Shown: piece after piece, positions 13,920 to 20,503 of the stretch
Position numbering within the stretch: position 1 is the stretch's first letter
How the letters are laid out: every line of letters starts with the position of its first letter
Source: JBKHBQ01 sp046542305
GTDB lineage: Bacteria; Bacteroidota; Bacteroidia; Bacteroidales; 4484-276
NCBI GenBank assembly: GCA_046542305.1
Contig: JBKHBQ010000041.1
Location: forward strand, 1 to 20,503
Direction of reading: 5' to 3'
DNA length: 20,503 nucleotides
Notes under the pieces: model-generated
Seen by the model: the letters and a program-made list of their open reading frames with translations, nothing else
Databases searched by the model: none
What the model was told of the DNA's origin: nothing
Translations under genes and position numbers: made by a program

Positions 13920-16484
13920 ATGAAAAGGATCGTATCGGGCTTATGTTTTTTGATGATGGTTTTTTCCGTGCTGGCGCAGCATCCGGTATATCGGCGGGTA
14001 AAGCTGCCATATAACGGTGAAACGATCAGGCAGTTGGCACGGGCAGGTCTTCATATCGATTTTATCGCGCCGGGCGAATACATCCTGCTCGAAATCAACA
14101 CGAGGGATTTTAACTTGTTGCAGGAAAGCAGGATCGGGTATTCAGTGACAATTGATGACCTGGAGGCATTTTACCGCGATCGAAACCTGGGGAAAGATGC
14201 TGCCCGGATTACCGATGCTTTTCGTAGTGATCCGGAGTATACCGTTCCCGAAGGGTTTTCACTCGGGTCGATGGGAGGATTTTCTACCTACGACGAAATG
14301 CTCGAACACCTTCAGGCTATGTCGCAGCAATATCCGGATCTGATCACATCCATCGACAGCATTCCAGGCATACAGTCTATAGAGGGCAGGGCGATTTACT
14401 GGTGGAAAATTTCAGATAATCCCGGGCTGAACGAGGACGAGCCGGAGGTTTTGTATACGGCGCTTACCCATGCCCGCGAACCCGGCTCCATGCAGCAAAT
14501 GCTTTACTTTATGTACTACCTTTTGGAAAACTATCCGGTTGATCCGGAGGTGAAAGCCATTGTGGATGAAACGGAACTATATTTTATTCCCTGCGTAAAT
14601 CCTGACGGTTATCTTTACAATCAGTCGGTTCACCCTGATGGCGGCGGCTTATGGAGAAAAAACAGGCGCAGCAACGGCAACGGCACTTTTGGTGTGGATC
14701 TGAACCGGAACTTCGGATATCAATGGGGGCATGACGATTTCGGATCTTCTCCAAACCCGGCGAGTAATACCTATCGTGGCACCGCCCCCTTTTCTGAGCC
14801 GGAAACCCAGGCCGTTAAAAGCTTTTGCGAGGGTCATGATTTCAAGCTCGCCCTGAATTACCATACCTACGGCAGTTTTCTGCTTCACCCATGGGGATAT
14901 GTCTCGTATATCTATGCACCGGATTACATGGCTTTTGCAGCGTACGGAAAGCAACTGACCGGCGAAAACAACTATCTGTTCGGCAATTCCGGTACACTGT
15001 TGTATCTTGTGAATGGCGATGCCAACGACTGGATGTACGGCGAAAATTCAGGCAAGCCTTCATTTTTTTCATTCACACCCGAGGTCGGAACGGAAGAAGA
15101 TGGATTCTGGCCACCGGTCGAACGAATCATCCCTCAATGTCAGGAAAGTCTTTATCAAAATCTTATGGCTGCCAGGCTGGCGGGATGTGCTGTGGAAATC
15201 ACGGATCATCAACCTGTAAACATTTCCCGCTCGTCCGGTCATCTTCGTTTCGGCATAAGCCGGACAGGCCTGACGGATAAACCTGTAGAGGTTTCTGTTT
15301 CCATGCTCGATGATGTGTTTTCAGTGCTGGACGGCACTTTTATGTATAATGACCTGGAATTGTTCGGGATGAAAATGGATTCAGCGCAATACCTGCTGAA
15401 ACCGGGTCTCCTGCCCGGTGATAGCATCCGGTACGTTATTACCGTGACCTCGGGGAGTTTTTCAACTGCAGATACGCTGGTAAAATATTTTGGTGAGGAG
15501 CTTACGATTTTCTTCGATGCGTGTACTTCCATGCAAAACTGGCAGAGCGAAAGCTGGGGTGCAGCTCACGAATATTTTTATTCTCCTGATTCCTCGATTA
15601 CACATGCTCCGGGAACACATTATCCCGCAAATGCGACCGATTTTATCCGGTTGTTGCAATCCGTCGATCTGACCGGGGAAACGGCGGCCTGGGCAGAATT
15701 TTATGCGCGCTGGGATCTGCTGGGAGGAAAGGATTTTGTAAGCATGATGATTTCGGAGGATGGCGGCAGCAACTGGTCCTGCCTCCGGGGCAGGTATACG
15801 GATGATCGGTTTGTGCCCGGCAATCCTGAAAAACCGGTTTACTGGGGGGCAAATATTTCCTGGATTCACGAAAGGGTGGACCTGACGCCCTATACAGGGA
15901 AAGAGGTTTTGCTGGGATTTCAATTTACCAGTGATGGGAAAACCGGCCGTTCGGGATTTTATTTTGATGATTTTAGCATACATATTCTTGATGATGATCC
16001 CGTGGTGCAGGATATTTCCCTTGCCCCGGGCTGGAATGCCGTATCAGGCCGCCTGGTACCCGTGTTGTCTTCCATGGATTCGATATTTAATAATCCGGCG
16101 GATCCGGTTATTATCGTGCAGGACCTTGCCGGGTTCTATCAACCGGGAAATATGAATTCCACCCTGGCGGATTGGGACTGGAGGAGTGGTTATTATATTA
16201 AAGTACCCGACAGCATTTCTTTCACGCTTACCGGCTATCCCGAGAGCGCCGGTTATATTTTTCTTTCGGCCGGATGGCACCTGCTGCCGGTCCTTTCAGA
16301 AATGCCTGTGGGAATTTCAGAAATATACACCGATCCGCCTGATATGGTGGAAATCATCAGGGAAGCTTTGGGCAATCATATTTTTTGGCCCGAAAAAGAT
16401 GTCCACACCCTGCAATCGCTCGTGCCGGGGAGAGCTTACCTTTTGAAGCTCAGGCAGGATGCGGTTTTGTGGTTTAACCAGTGA
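13920..16484 (+). CDS. Secreted zinc carboxypeptidase (M14 family), multidomain
   Basis: An 854-residue exported metallopeptidase. A signal peptide covers about residues 1-19 (ends SVLA). A pro-region-like segment (about 20-115) precedes the M14 catalytic domain (about 120-425). Zinc ligands appear as His184 and Glu187 in THAREPG and His315 in NYHTYGS; the substrate-binding segment is DLNRNFGYQWG; and the catalytic Glu388 lies in FTPEVGTEEDGFWPP. After it come a beta-sandwich segment (about 430-520), a region resembling the jelly-roll/MAM-like domains of secreted proteases (about 525-690, with YFDDFSIHI near its end), and a C-terminal module (about 693-854) with two related halves, each beginning with a GW motif (APGWNAVSG and SAGWHLLPV). 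I see no typical type IX secretion sorting domain at the end. Likely role is degradation of extracellular peptides. Intact, own -7 box, no operon partner obvious. Confidence 0.93.
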   Translation: MKRIVSGLCFLMMVFSVLAQHPVYRRVKLPYNGETIRQLARAGLHIDFIAPGEYILLEINTRDFNLLQESRIGYSVTIDDLEAFYRDRNLGKDAARITDAFRSDPEYTVPEGFSLGSMGGFSTYDEMLEHLQAMSQQYPDLITSIDSIPGIQSIEGRAIYWWKISDNPGLNEDEPEVLYTALTHAREPGSMQQMLYFMYYLLENYPVDPEVKAIVDETELYFIPCVNPDGYLYNQSVHPDGGGLWRKNRRSNGNGTFGVDLNRNFGYQWGHDDFGSSPNPASNTYRGTAPFSEPETQAVKSFCEGHDFKLALNYHTYGSFLLHPWGYVSYIYAPDYMAFAAYGKQLTGENNYLFGNSGTLLYLVNGDANDWMYGENSGKPSFFSFTPEVGTEEDGFWPPVERIIPQCQESLYQNLMAARLAGCAVEITDHQPVNISRSSGHLRFGISRTGLTDKPVEVSVSMLDDVFSVLDGTFMYNDLELFGMKMDSAQYLLKPGLLPGDSIRYVITVTSGSFSTADTLVKYFGEELTIFFDACTSMQNWQSESWGAAHEYFYSPDSSITHAPGTHYPANATDFIRLLQSVDLTGETAAWAEFYARWDLLGGKDFVSMMISEDGGSNWSCLRGRYTDDRFVPGNPEKPVYWGANISWIHERVDLTPYTGKEVLLGFQFTSDGKTGRSGFYFDDFSIHILDDDPVVQDISLAPGWNAVSGRLVPVLSSMDSIFNNPADPVIIVQDLAGFYQPGNMNSTLADWDWRSGYYIKVPDSISFTLTGYPESAGYIFLSAGWHLLPVLSEMPVGISEIYTDPPDMVEIIREALGNHIFWPEKDVHTLQSLVPGRAYLLKLRQDAVLWFNQ

Positions 16485-16553
16485 ACCGGTGTAAAGCGGT
16501 AGCCTGAACAGATTCTGTGACATGCTGAGGGTTCAATGCTTTTCTTAAAACCA

Positions 16554-16568
16554 AAACCTGTCAGGTTT
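16554..16568 (+). repeat. Perfect 15-base palindrome upstream of the thioredoxin-like gene
   Basis: AAACCTG (16554-16560) and CAGGTTT (16562-16568) are exact reverse complements around a single T. No T tract follows, so it does not look like a terminator for the peptidase gene 70 bases upstream. It lies 28 bases before the -7 box of the next gene, where an operator could sit. It could also be chance. Confidence 0.3.
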
Positions 16569-16595
16569 ATCATGAAGCAAATCCGCAGTTTTTTA

Positions 16596-16603
16596 TATTT
16601 TTG
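16596..16603 (+). promoter_or_regulatory. Candidate -7 promoter element for the thioredoxin-like gene
   Basis: TATTTTTG matches TAnnTTTG exactly, 29 bases before ATG 16633, the same spacing as in the M14 peptidase gene. No -33 TTTG is seen. Confidence 0.45.
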
Positions 16604-16632
16604 AACTTCAAACCCAATTATGCAAAATTGAA

Positions 16633-18006
16633 ATGAAGATAAATCTGCTTACAGTCGTTTTACTGATCCCTTTTTTAGTTTCCGCACAGGAGCATACGCT
16701 GAAAGGAAAGATAACCGGATTGAAGGACATGCATGTGAAAATCAACGGGTTTTACGGCAGTGAAACCGGCGTGATCGATTCGGTAGCCGTGGATGAAAGC
16801 GGCCGCTTCGAATATACTTTCCCCGCAGATGCTTACACCGGCATGTACAGGCTCCGGTTCGGGCAAAACGGTTTTATGGACATAATCTATAACAACGAAA
16901 ACATCCGGTTTACCAGCAACATCAATGCACTGATCGACAGCCTTAAGTTTCATGATTCGCGCGAAAACCGGCTTTATTTCGAATACCTGAATAAGCGCAA
17001 CCTTGCCGAGTATAAGTTAGAGCTTTTGAATCCGCTGCTTTCCTATTACCCTGAAGATGATACTTTTTATACCGATGTGAAGCGTAAATACATACGGTTG
17101 AACAGCGAGCTTCAGGATTACGTAAAAAACCTCACCAGGAACAATGCCGGTCTGTATGTTTCCAGGCTGGTGCAGATGGATTATGTGCCTGCCCCGCCTG
17201 CTACACTTTCGGAAATGGAGAAGATCGATTATATGAGGGAGCATTATTTTGACGGTGCCGATTTCAGCGACACAAGCCTGCTTTACAGTCAGGTAATCTC
17301 CAATAAGATCCTGCAGTATCTTTCGCTGTATCAAAACAACCGGTTCGGCAAAGACCAGTTGCAGGTGGAGTTCATTAAGGCGGTAAACCGCATTATGGCC
17401 GAAACCAATGAGGAGCCGCAGGTGTACGAATATGTGATGGACTACCTTATCACGGGTTTCGAATCGTATGGTTTCGACCGGGTAATCACTTACATTGCAG
17501 ATAACATCGACATGGATCAGACCTGCGTGAACAGCGAACGCAAAGCCGAACTGGAAAAGAAGGTGGAAAGCCTTAAAAAATTCGCCGTGGGGCAAAAAGC
17601 ACCCGATTTCACCGCCACCTCCCTTCAAGGGAATGAAGTGACGCTATCGGAAATCGGTTCGGAATATACGCTTCTGGTGTTCTGGGCTACCTGGTGCCCC
17701 CACTGTACGCAATTGCTGCCGAAGCTCGAAACTCTGTACCTGCCCGAAAATACCGGCAAGCTGGAAATCGTGGCCGTCTCACTCGACGATTCGGAAGAGG
17801 AACTGCAAAGCTTCCTGAAAGAAGGCAATTACAACTGGATCAACATCGCCGATTTTAAAAAATGGCAGGGCGATGTGGTGCAGCTTTACGATATCTATGC
17901 CACCCCCACCATGTTTCTGCTCTATAAAGACCGGACCATCCTGGCCAAACCCATGACCTCCGACGAGGTGAAGCATGTGCTGTTTGAGCGGAACGTGTTG
18001 AAATAG
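16633..18006 (+). CDS. Exported thioredoxin-like protein (DUF4369 + TlpA/ResA-type domain)
   Basis: A 457-residue protein with a signal peptide (residues 1 to about 18, ending VSA before QE; no lipobox Cys, so probably periplasmic rather than a lipoprotein). An N-terminal beta-rich segment (about 20-110: LKGKITGLKDMHVKINGFYG, later SVAVDESGRFEYTFP) resembles DUF4369. A long helical middle follows. A thioredoxin-fold domain occupies about residues 315-450, beginning GQKAPDFTATSLQGNEVTLSE and containing WATWCPHC with the redox cysteines Cys355 and Cys358. A cis-Pro-type ATPTMFLL segment follows, as in TlpA/ResA proteins. The expected role is thiol-disulfide exchange in the periplasm; the partner is unknown and no cytochrome-maturation genes are nearby. 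The ATG at 16620 in another frame stops after three codons. Own -7 box upstream. Confidence 0.93.
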   Translation: MKINLLTVVLLIPFLVSAQEHTLKGKITGLKDMHVKINGFYGSETGVIDSVAVDESGRFEYTFPADAYTGMYRLRFGQNGFMDIIYNNENIRFTSNINALIDSLKFHDSRENRLYFEYLNKRNLAEYKLELLNPLLSYYPEDDTFYTDVKRKYIRLNSELQDYVKNLTRNNAGLYVSRLVQMDYVPAPPATLSEMEKIDYMREHYFDGADFSDTSLLYSQVISNKILQYLSLYQNNRFGKDQLQVEFIKAVNRIMAETNEEPQVYEYVMDYLITGFESYGFDRVITYIADNIDMDQTCVNSERKAELEKKVESLKKFAVGQKAPDFTATSLQGNEVTLSEIGSEYTLLVFWATWCPHCTQLLPKLETLYLPENTGKLEIVAVSLDDSEEELQSFLKEGNYNWINIADFKKWQGDVVQLYDIYATPTMFLLYKDRTILAKPMTSDEVKHVLFERNVLK

Positions 18007-18047
18007 GACAGGATGGATTGTTAACAGTTATTCATTATTCGATCGGA

Positions 18048-18862
18048 ATGCATCTGGCGATTCCGATCGATGAGCAGATGTCCGTTTATATTCATTCGCG
18101 GCCTCACCATCCGGACATCCCGCTGAAAGAGCATTTCCAAACGGTTTTTTCAGTGGCCGAAGATCCGTCAGGCAACTTGTGGTTTGGGGTACAGGATGGA
18201 GGAATCTCAAAATTTGAGCCCGCCCGGCAACGATCCGGCAGCGGTTCTTTTATCCACTATTCGACCACTCAGGGACTGACTGATTCAACGCAATGGCGAT
18301 GGTATTTGACAAAAATGGTCACCTTTGGTTTGGCTCGGGTAATGGACTTAGCCGGTTCGACGGGGAATCGATCACTAGATTCAATGCCGTGCAGGGAATG
18401 ATCAAAAACAGTGTAGTGAGTCTTTTCGAAGACCGCAAAGGCAACATCTGGGCAGGAACCTACGAAGGCGGATTAAACAGGTTTGATGGAAAATCCTTTA
18501 CCAACTACACCACCGGGGAGGGACTGGTGCACAATACCGTTTGGAACATTCATGAAGATAAAACCGGGGTGCTATGGTTTGCAACCCGCGGCGGTTTGAG
18601 CCGGTTCGACGGGGAACACTTCATCAATTTCACCACGGACCAGGGATTGCCTGATAACAAATTATCCATTGACACAGGGCCGGAATGGAAATCTGTTAAT
18701 CAGAAGCTGGGGCGGCGGTGTTTCCATCATCAGAAAAAACCGGGTCGACCGGTTGGCCCGAAGCGATGTTTCACAAAAGAATCGTTTAAATGCCAAAAGG
18801 TAAAGGAAGTAAGCCTCAAAAACAAGGTGAAGCCGGTGGTGATTTATGAGGTGTTGGAGTAG
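18048..18862 (+). pseudogene. Degraded two-component-regulator propeller / class III cyclase-like gene
   Basis: Propeller repeats run through three reading frames. Frame 1 holds TVFSVAEDPSGNLWFGVQDG and then TTQGLTDST. At about 18286-18292 the homology jumps to a second frame with three more blades: MAMVFDKNGHLWFGSGNGLS, VVSLFEDRKGNIWAGTYEGG and VWNIHEDKTGVLWFATRGG. Near 18684 one extra A in GGAATGG shifts it again; the third frame reads GNLLIRSWGGGVSIIRKN, a fifth blade. The last codons return to the second frame with VSLKNKVKPVVIYEVLE, which resembles the LKGK-x-PVxVYEV end of class III adenylate/guanylate cyclases. An intact sensor of this kind would be many hundreds of residues longer, so most of the propeller and nearly all of the catalytic part are missing. 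No signal peptide or promoter is seen at the 5' end. The propeller call is firm; the cyclase tail is tentative. Confidence 0.82.
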
Positions 18863-18954
18863 GCGAAGCCTATTAAATCCCGACTGATTTTGCAGTGTGA
18901 TGTAGCCGCCTGCAGCAGCATGTTTTGTTGTATGATTTCATGTGTTGCAGATTT

Positions 18955-20061
18955 TTAAAAAGTGATCCCGAACCGCATGATGCCGGCCAGCGTATGATTT
19001 GCGGAGGTTTCGCCTCCCGCGGGATTGATGATGTATTGGATATCGGGCTGAATAAAAATATTGTCCGTAAGTTGATGTTGGTAGGAAAGCTCAACGGCTG
19101 TTTCGCTTTTCATTTCCTTATTAAAGCTTTCGTGTGCCACGGCTAGGCCGAGAATGTCGGCTCCTTCTTTGCTCAGCAAACCCGAATAACTGGCACCCAG
19201 CGAAAAATAGTAATCCGTGAAAGCGTTTTCTGAAGGCGAATATCCCACCTGCGAAAACAAACCCATTGACCTGGATCTGCTTTTCCATATTTGCTGGTCG
19301 GCAACGGCATAAAAACCATAGACGTCGCTGTCGGTGCTATCATGATAGGTGAACAGGCCTGCTTTATAGATGCCCTGCAGCGATTGAAATGCCAGCCGGT
19401 GCTGCAGTTCGGATACGGCGAGGATTCCCTCACCTTCATCAAATTTCCAGCATATATTGTGCGGACAGTCTTCAAAACTAACCGGCGTACCTTCGTATAC
19501 AGCCGCCTGCCAGGTGGATTTAAAAGATATGTTCCATTTGGCCGTAATACCCAGGGCTGTAATTGGAAATATCGGTGCAGCAAAGTTTTGCGAAAGCGTG
19601 GGAGCAATGCCGAATGAACTGTTGATAAATAGCGCCCCGTATTCAGAAGCTGCAAATTCGATATTCAGGTCCTGCAGGCCCGCCGTAAACTCAAAACGGC
19701 CAATGGATTGTTTGTACCACAGTTCCTGTATGTAGGTGTGATTGCCTGCTTCAATATTTGAAACCACCTGCACATCGCCGAATAGCTCTTCGGTAGGGCT
19801 GGCACCGTGGGTGTTGGCACCATTGATAAATATTTCGCCTCCCTTCAACAATCCGGCGCTTTGCAAATCGACCCCCAGAAATATATTTGCCATGCCCAGG
19901 TAGGCCGTTCCGGTTTTTATGCCTCCCGACAGGTTGGCGGCGAGGTCGCCGGTGTAGGACGCTTCAAAGTTGAATATTGTTCGGTTTGTATCAGTTTCCT
20001 GGGCTGTAGATGTAAACATGGCCAGCATTGTGAGCAGGATTGTTGTGCTGATTCTTTTCAT
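18955..20061 (-). CDS. OprB-like carbohydrate porin
   Basis: An outer-membrane beta-barrel protein of about 368 residues. It has a signal peptide (MKRISTTILLTMLAMFTSTAQ), alternating hydrophobic/polar strands with many aromatic residues, and a C-terminal Phe (FGITF) typical of barrel insertion. Segments such as FNFEASYTGDLAANLSGGIK near the N-terminus, QELWYKQSIGRFEFTAGLQDL in the middle, and DNIFIQPDIQYIINPAGG near the end resemble carbohydrate-selective porins (OprB, PF04966). Expected role is sugar diffusion across the outer membrane; the substrate is unknown. Two ATGs in tandem (20064 and 20061) are equally possible starts. The frame is open further upstream to 20418, but that part encodes a transcription-factor remnant and not porin, so the signal peptide decides the start. 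It converges on the propeller pseudogene, with 92 bases between the stops and no clear terminator. Confidence 0.88.
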   Translation of the reverse strand: MKRISTTILLTMLAMFTSTAQETDTNRTIFNFEASYTGDLAANLSGGIKTGTAYLGMANIFLGVDLQSAGLLKGGEIFINGANTHGASPTEELFGDVQVVSNIEAGNHTYIQELWYKQSIGRFEFTAGLQDLNIEFAASEYGALFINSSFGIAPTLSQNFAAPIFPITALGITAKWNISFKSTWQAAVYEGTPVSFEDCPHNICWKFDEGEGILAVSELQHRLAFQSLQGIYKAGLFTYHDSTDSDVYGFYAVADQQIWKSRSRSMGLFSQVGYSPSENAFTDYYFSLGASYSGLLSKEGADILGLAVAHESFNKEMKSETAVELSYQHQLTDNIFIQPDIQYIINPAGGETSANHTLAGIMRFGITF

Positions 20062-20064
20062 CAT

Positions 20065-20217
20065 TGTGCCGGTTATAATTTTATCAAATAATTTCACGGC
20101 AAGATAAGGAGGCCTCCAAAGAACCTGCAATCGTTTGAAAATACAAAATTTCATGCTGCCAATCCCAATTACTAATGATGGTATAGATGGAGTCGGGCGG
20201 AATGATCTTTTCGAATT
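20065..20217. other. Unassigned stretch between the porin start and the LuxR remnant
   Basis: I see no recognisable protein domain, terminator or exact TAnnTTTG box here. It should contain the porin promoter and leader. On the minus strand ATTATTTG (plus 20082-20089, read in reverse) is a near miss to the -7 consensus. Confidence 0.4.
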
Positions 20218-20418
20218 GGCGTAGATCGTCGGTCCGGAGAGGCTTTTTATCCCGGTTTTCTCGACGTTGTTTTTGCGGTGGCTTATCACCGTAAGGATGC
20301 TGATGTGTAATCTGTGGGCAATCACCAGCTCCGCAGGAACCTCCACCTCCCGCTCCGACAGCGCTTCCTGTGCCGAATCCTGCCAGTGGTATTTCTCGTA
20401 AGCCTGAACCTGGTACAT
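20218..20418 (-). pseudogene. LuxR-type helix-turn-helix remnant
   Basis: From ATG 20418 on the minus strand the frame reads ...EALSEREVEV, then ...LVIAHRLHISILTVISHRKN, then VEKTGIKSLSGPTIYA. This lines up with the LuxR/GerE DNA-binding domain of Bacteroidota regulators: LSEREKEVL...NKEIADRLHISxHTVISHRKNIxxKTGIKSxSGLTxYA. Part of the first helix (the segment around the usual GxxNKEIA) is missing or shortened, and Gly-Leu has become Gly-Pro near the end. The N-terminal sensory part is reduced to about 19 residues. After about 20218 the frame no longer resembles the family; a shifted frame reading KIIPPDSI may be its continuation. The remnant is in frame with the porin downstream but is not part of it. 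Probably non-functional; a minimal DNA-binding peptide is less likely. Confidence 0.68.
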
Positions 20419-20435
20419 TTTTTCAAACTTTTGTT

Positions 20436-20443
20436 CAAAACTA
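20436..20443 (-). promoter_or_regulatory. Candidate -7 promoter element of the LuxR remnant
   Basis: Plus-strand CAAAACTA reads TAGTTTTG on the minus strand, an exact TAnnTTTG match 17 bases before ATG 20418. No -33 TTG is seen at the usual distance. The last 60 bases of the window beyond it contain nothing I can identify. Confidence 0.4.
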
Positions 20444-20503
20444 ATATAATAAACGGTATGATGTGTAATGGGTTCACGCGAAACACAGATTAGACAGGTG
20501 ATC

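Noticed and set aside
18863..18954. Terminator between the propeller pseudogene and the porin
   Set aside because: No stem followed by a T run on either strand was found; only weak partial inverted repeats.
18955..20418. A single 487-residue porin including the LuxR-like segment
   Set aside because: A clear signal peptide begins at 20061/20064, and the upstream segment is a helix-turn-helix remnant, so the long frame is a chance fusion.
20444..20503. GGTTCACGCGAAAC near the right edge as a possible tRNA T-arm
   Set aside because: No GTTCRA T-loop consensus and no acceptor or anticodon stem could be paired with it.
1..20503. CRISPR arrays, insertion sequences, attachment sites, riboswitches
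   Set aside because: No regularly spaced repeats, transposase-like frames, flanking inverted repeats with target duplications, or recognisable riboswitch cores were seen by eye.

Overview
The window reads as a chromosomal segment of a Bacteroidota bacterium, probably Bacteroidales-like. The support is the combination of several exact matches to the Bacteroidota -7 promoter element TAnnTTTG just upstream of genes, mostly weak or absent Shine-Dalgarno sequences, a DUF4369-type thioredoxin-like protein, a two-component-regulator propeller remnant, and a large secreted M14 peptidase with a Bacteroidota-style C-terminal module. No phage, insertion sequence, CRISPR array, rRNA or tRNA gene was recognised.

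Layout. 1-6.5 kb is a phosphoenolpyruvate node: the 3' part of pyruvate phosphate dikinase (ppdK, cut by the window edge), its terminator, an orphan TPR histidine kinase with its own promoter, and ATP-dependent PEP carboxykinase (pckA) with its terminator. 6.6-7.6 kb holds a YggS-type PLP homeostasis protein and a decayed sodium/calcium antiporter reduced to its two ends. 7.7-12.2 kb is a tight forward cluster: a Na+/Pi cotransporter with a PhoU-like tail, a PiT phosphate transporter with a PhoU/DUF47-like tail, and a small putative molybdenum-carrier protein that begins inside the PiT gene. prmC lies tail to tail with this cluster and is divergent from xdhC. The prmC-xdhC gap is only 19 bp, so each gene's apparent promoter sits inside the other's coding region. 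13.9-18.0 kb carries two exported proteins, the M14 zinc carboxypeptidase and a thioredoxin-like protein with a CPHC motif, each with its own -7 box. 18.0-20.4 kb is a degraded zone: a frameshifted propeller/cyclase remnant, an intact OprB-like carbohydrate porin on the minus strand, and a LuxR-type helix-turn-helix remnant upstream of it.

How it fits together. PPDK and PEPCK control flux between pyruvate, PEP and oxaloacetate, as in gluconeogenesis or anaerobic C4 metabolism. The two phosphate carriers form one transcription unit and each ends in a PhoU-like helical domain, which suggests phosphate uptake with built-in regulation. Two proteins of molybdenum-cofactor-linked families flank prmC, but no molybdoenzyme is present. 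I did not find a clear new multi-gene system. The more unusual items are the reciprocal prmC/xdhC promoters, three gene remnants amid otherwise intact housekeeping genes, and the paired phosphate transporters with fused regulatory tails. All family calls are from reading the protein sequences; no database search was run.
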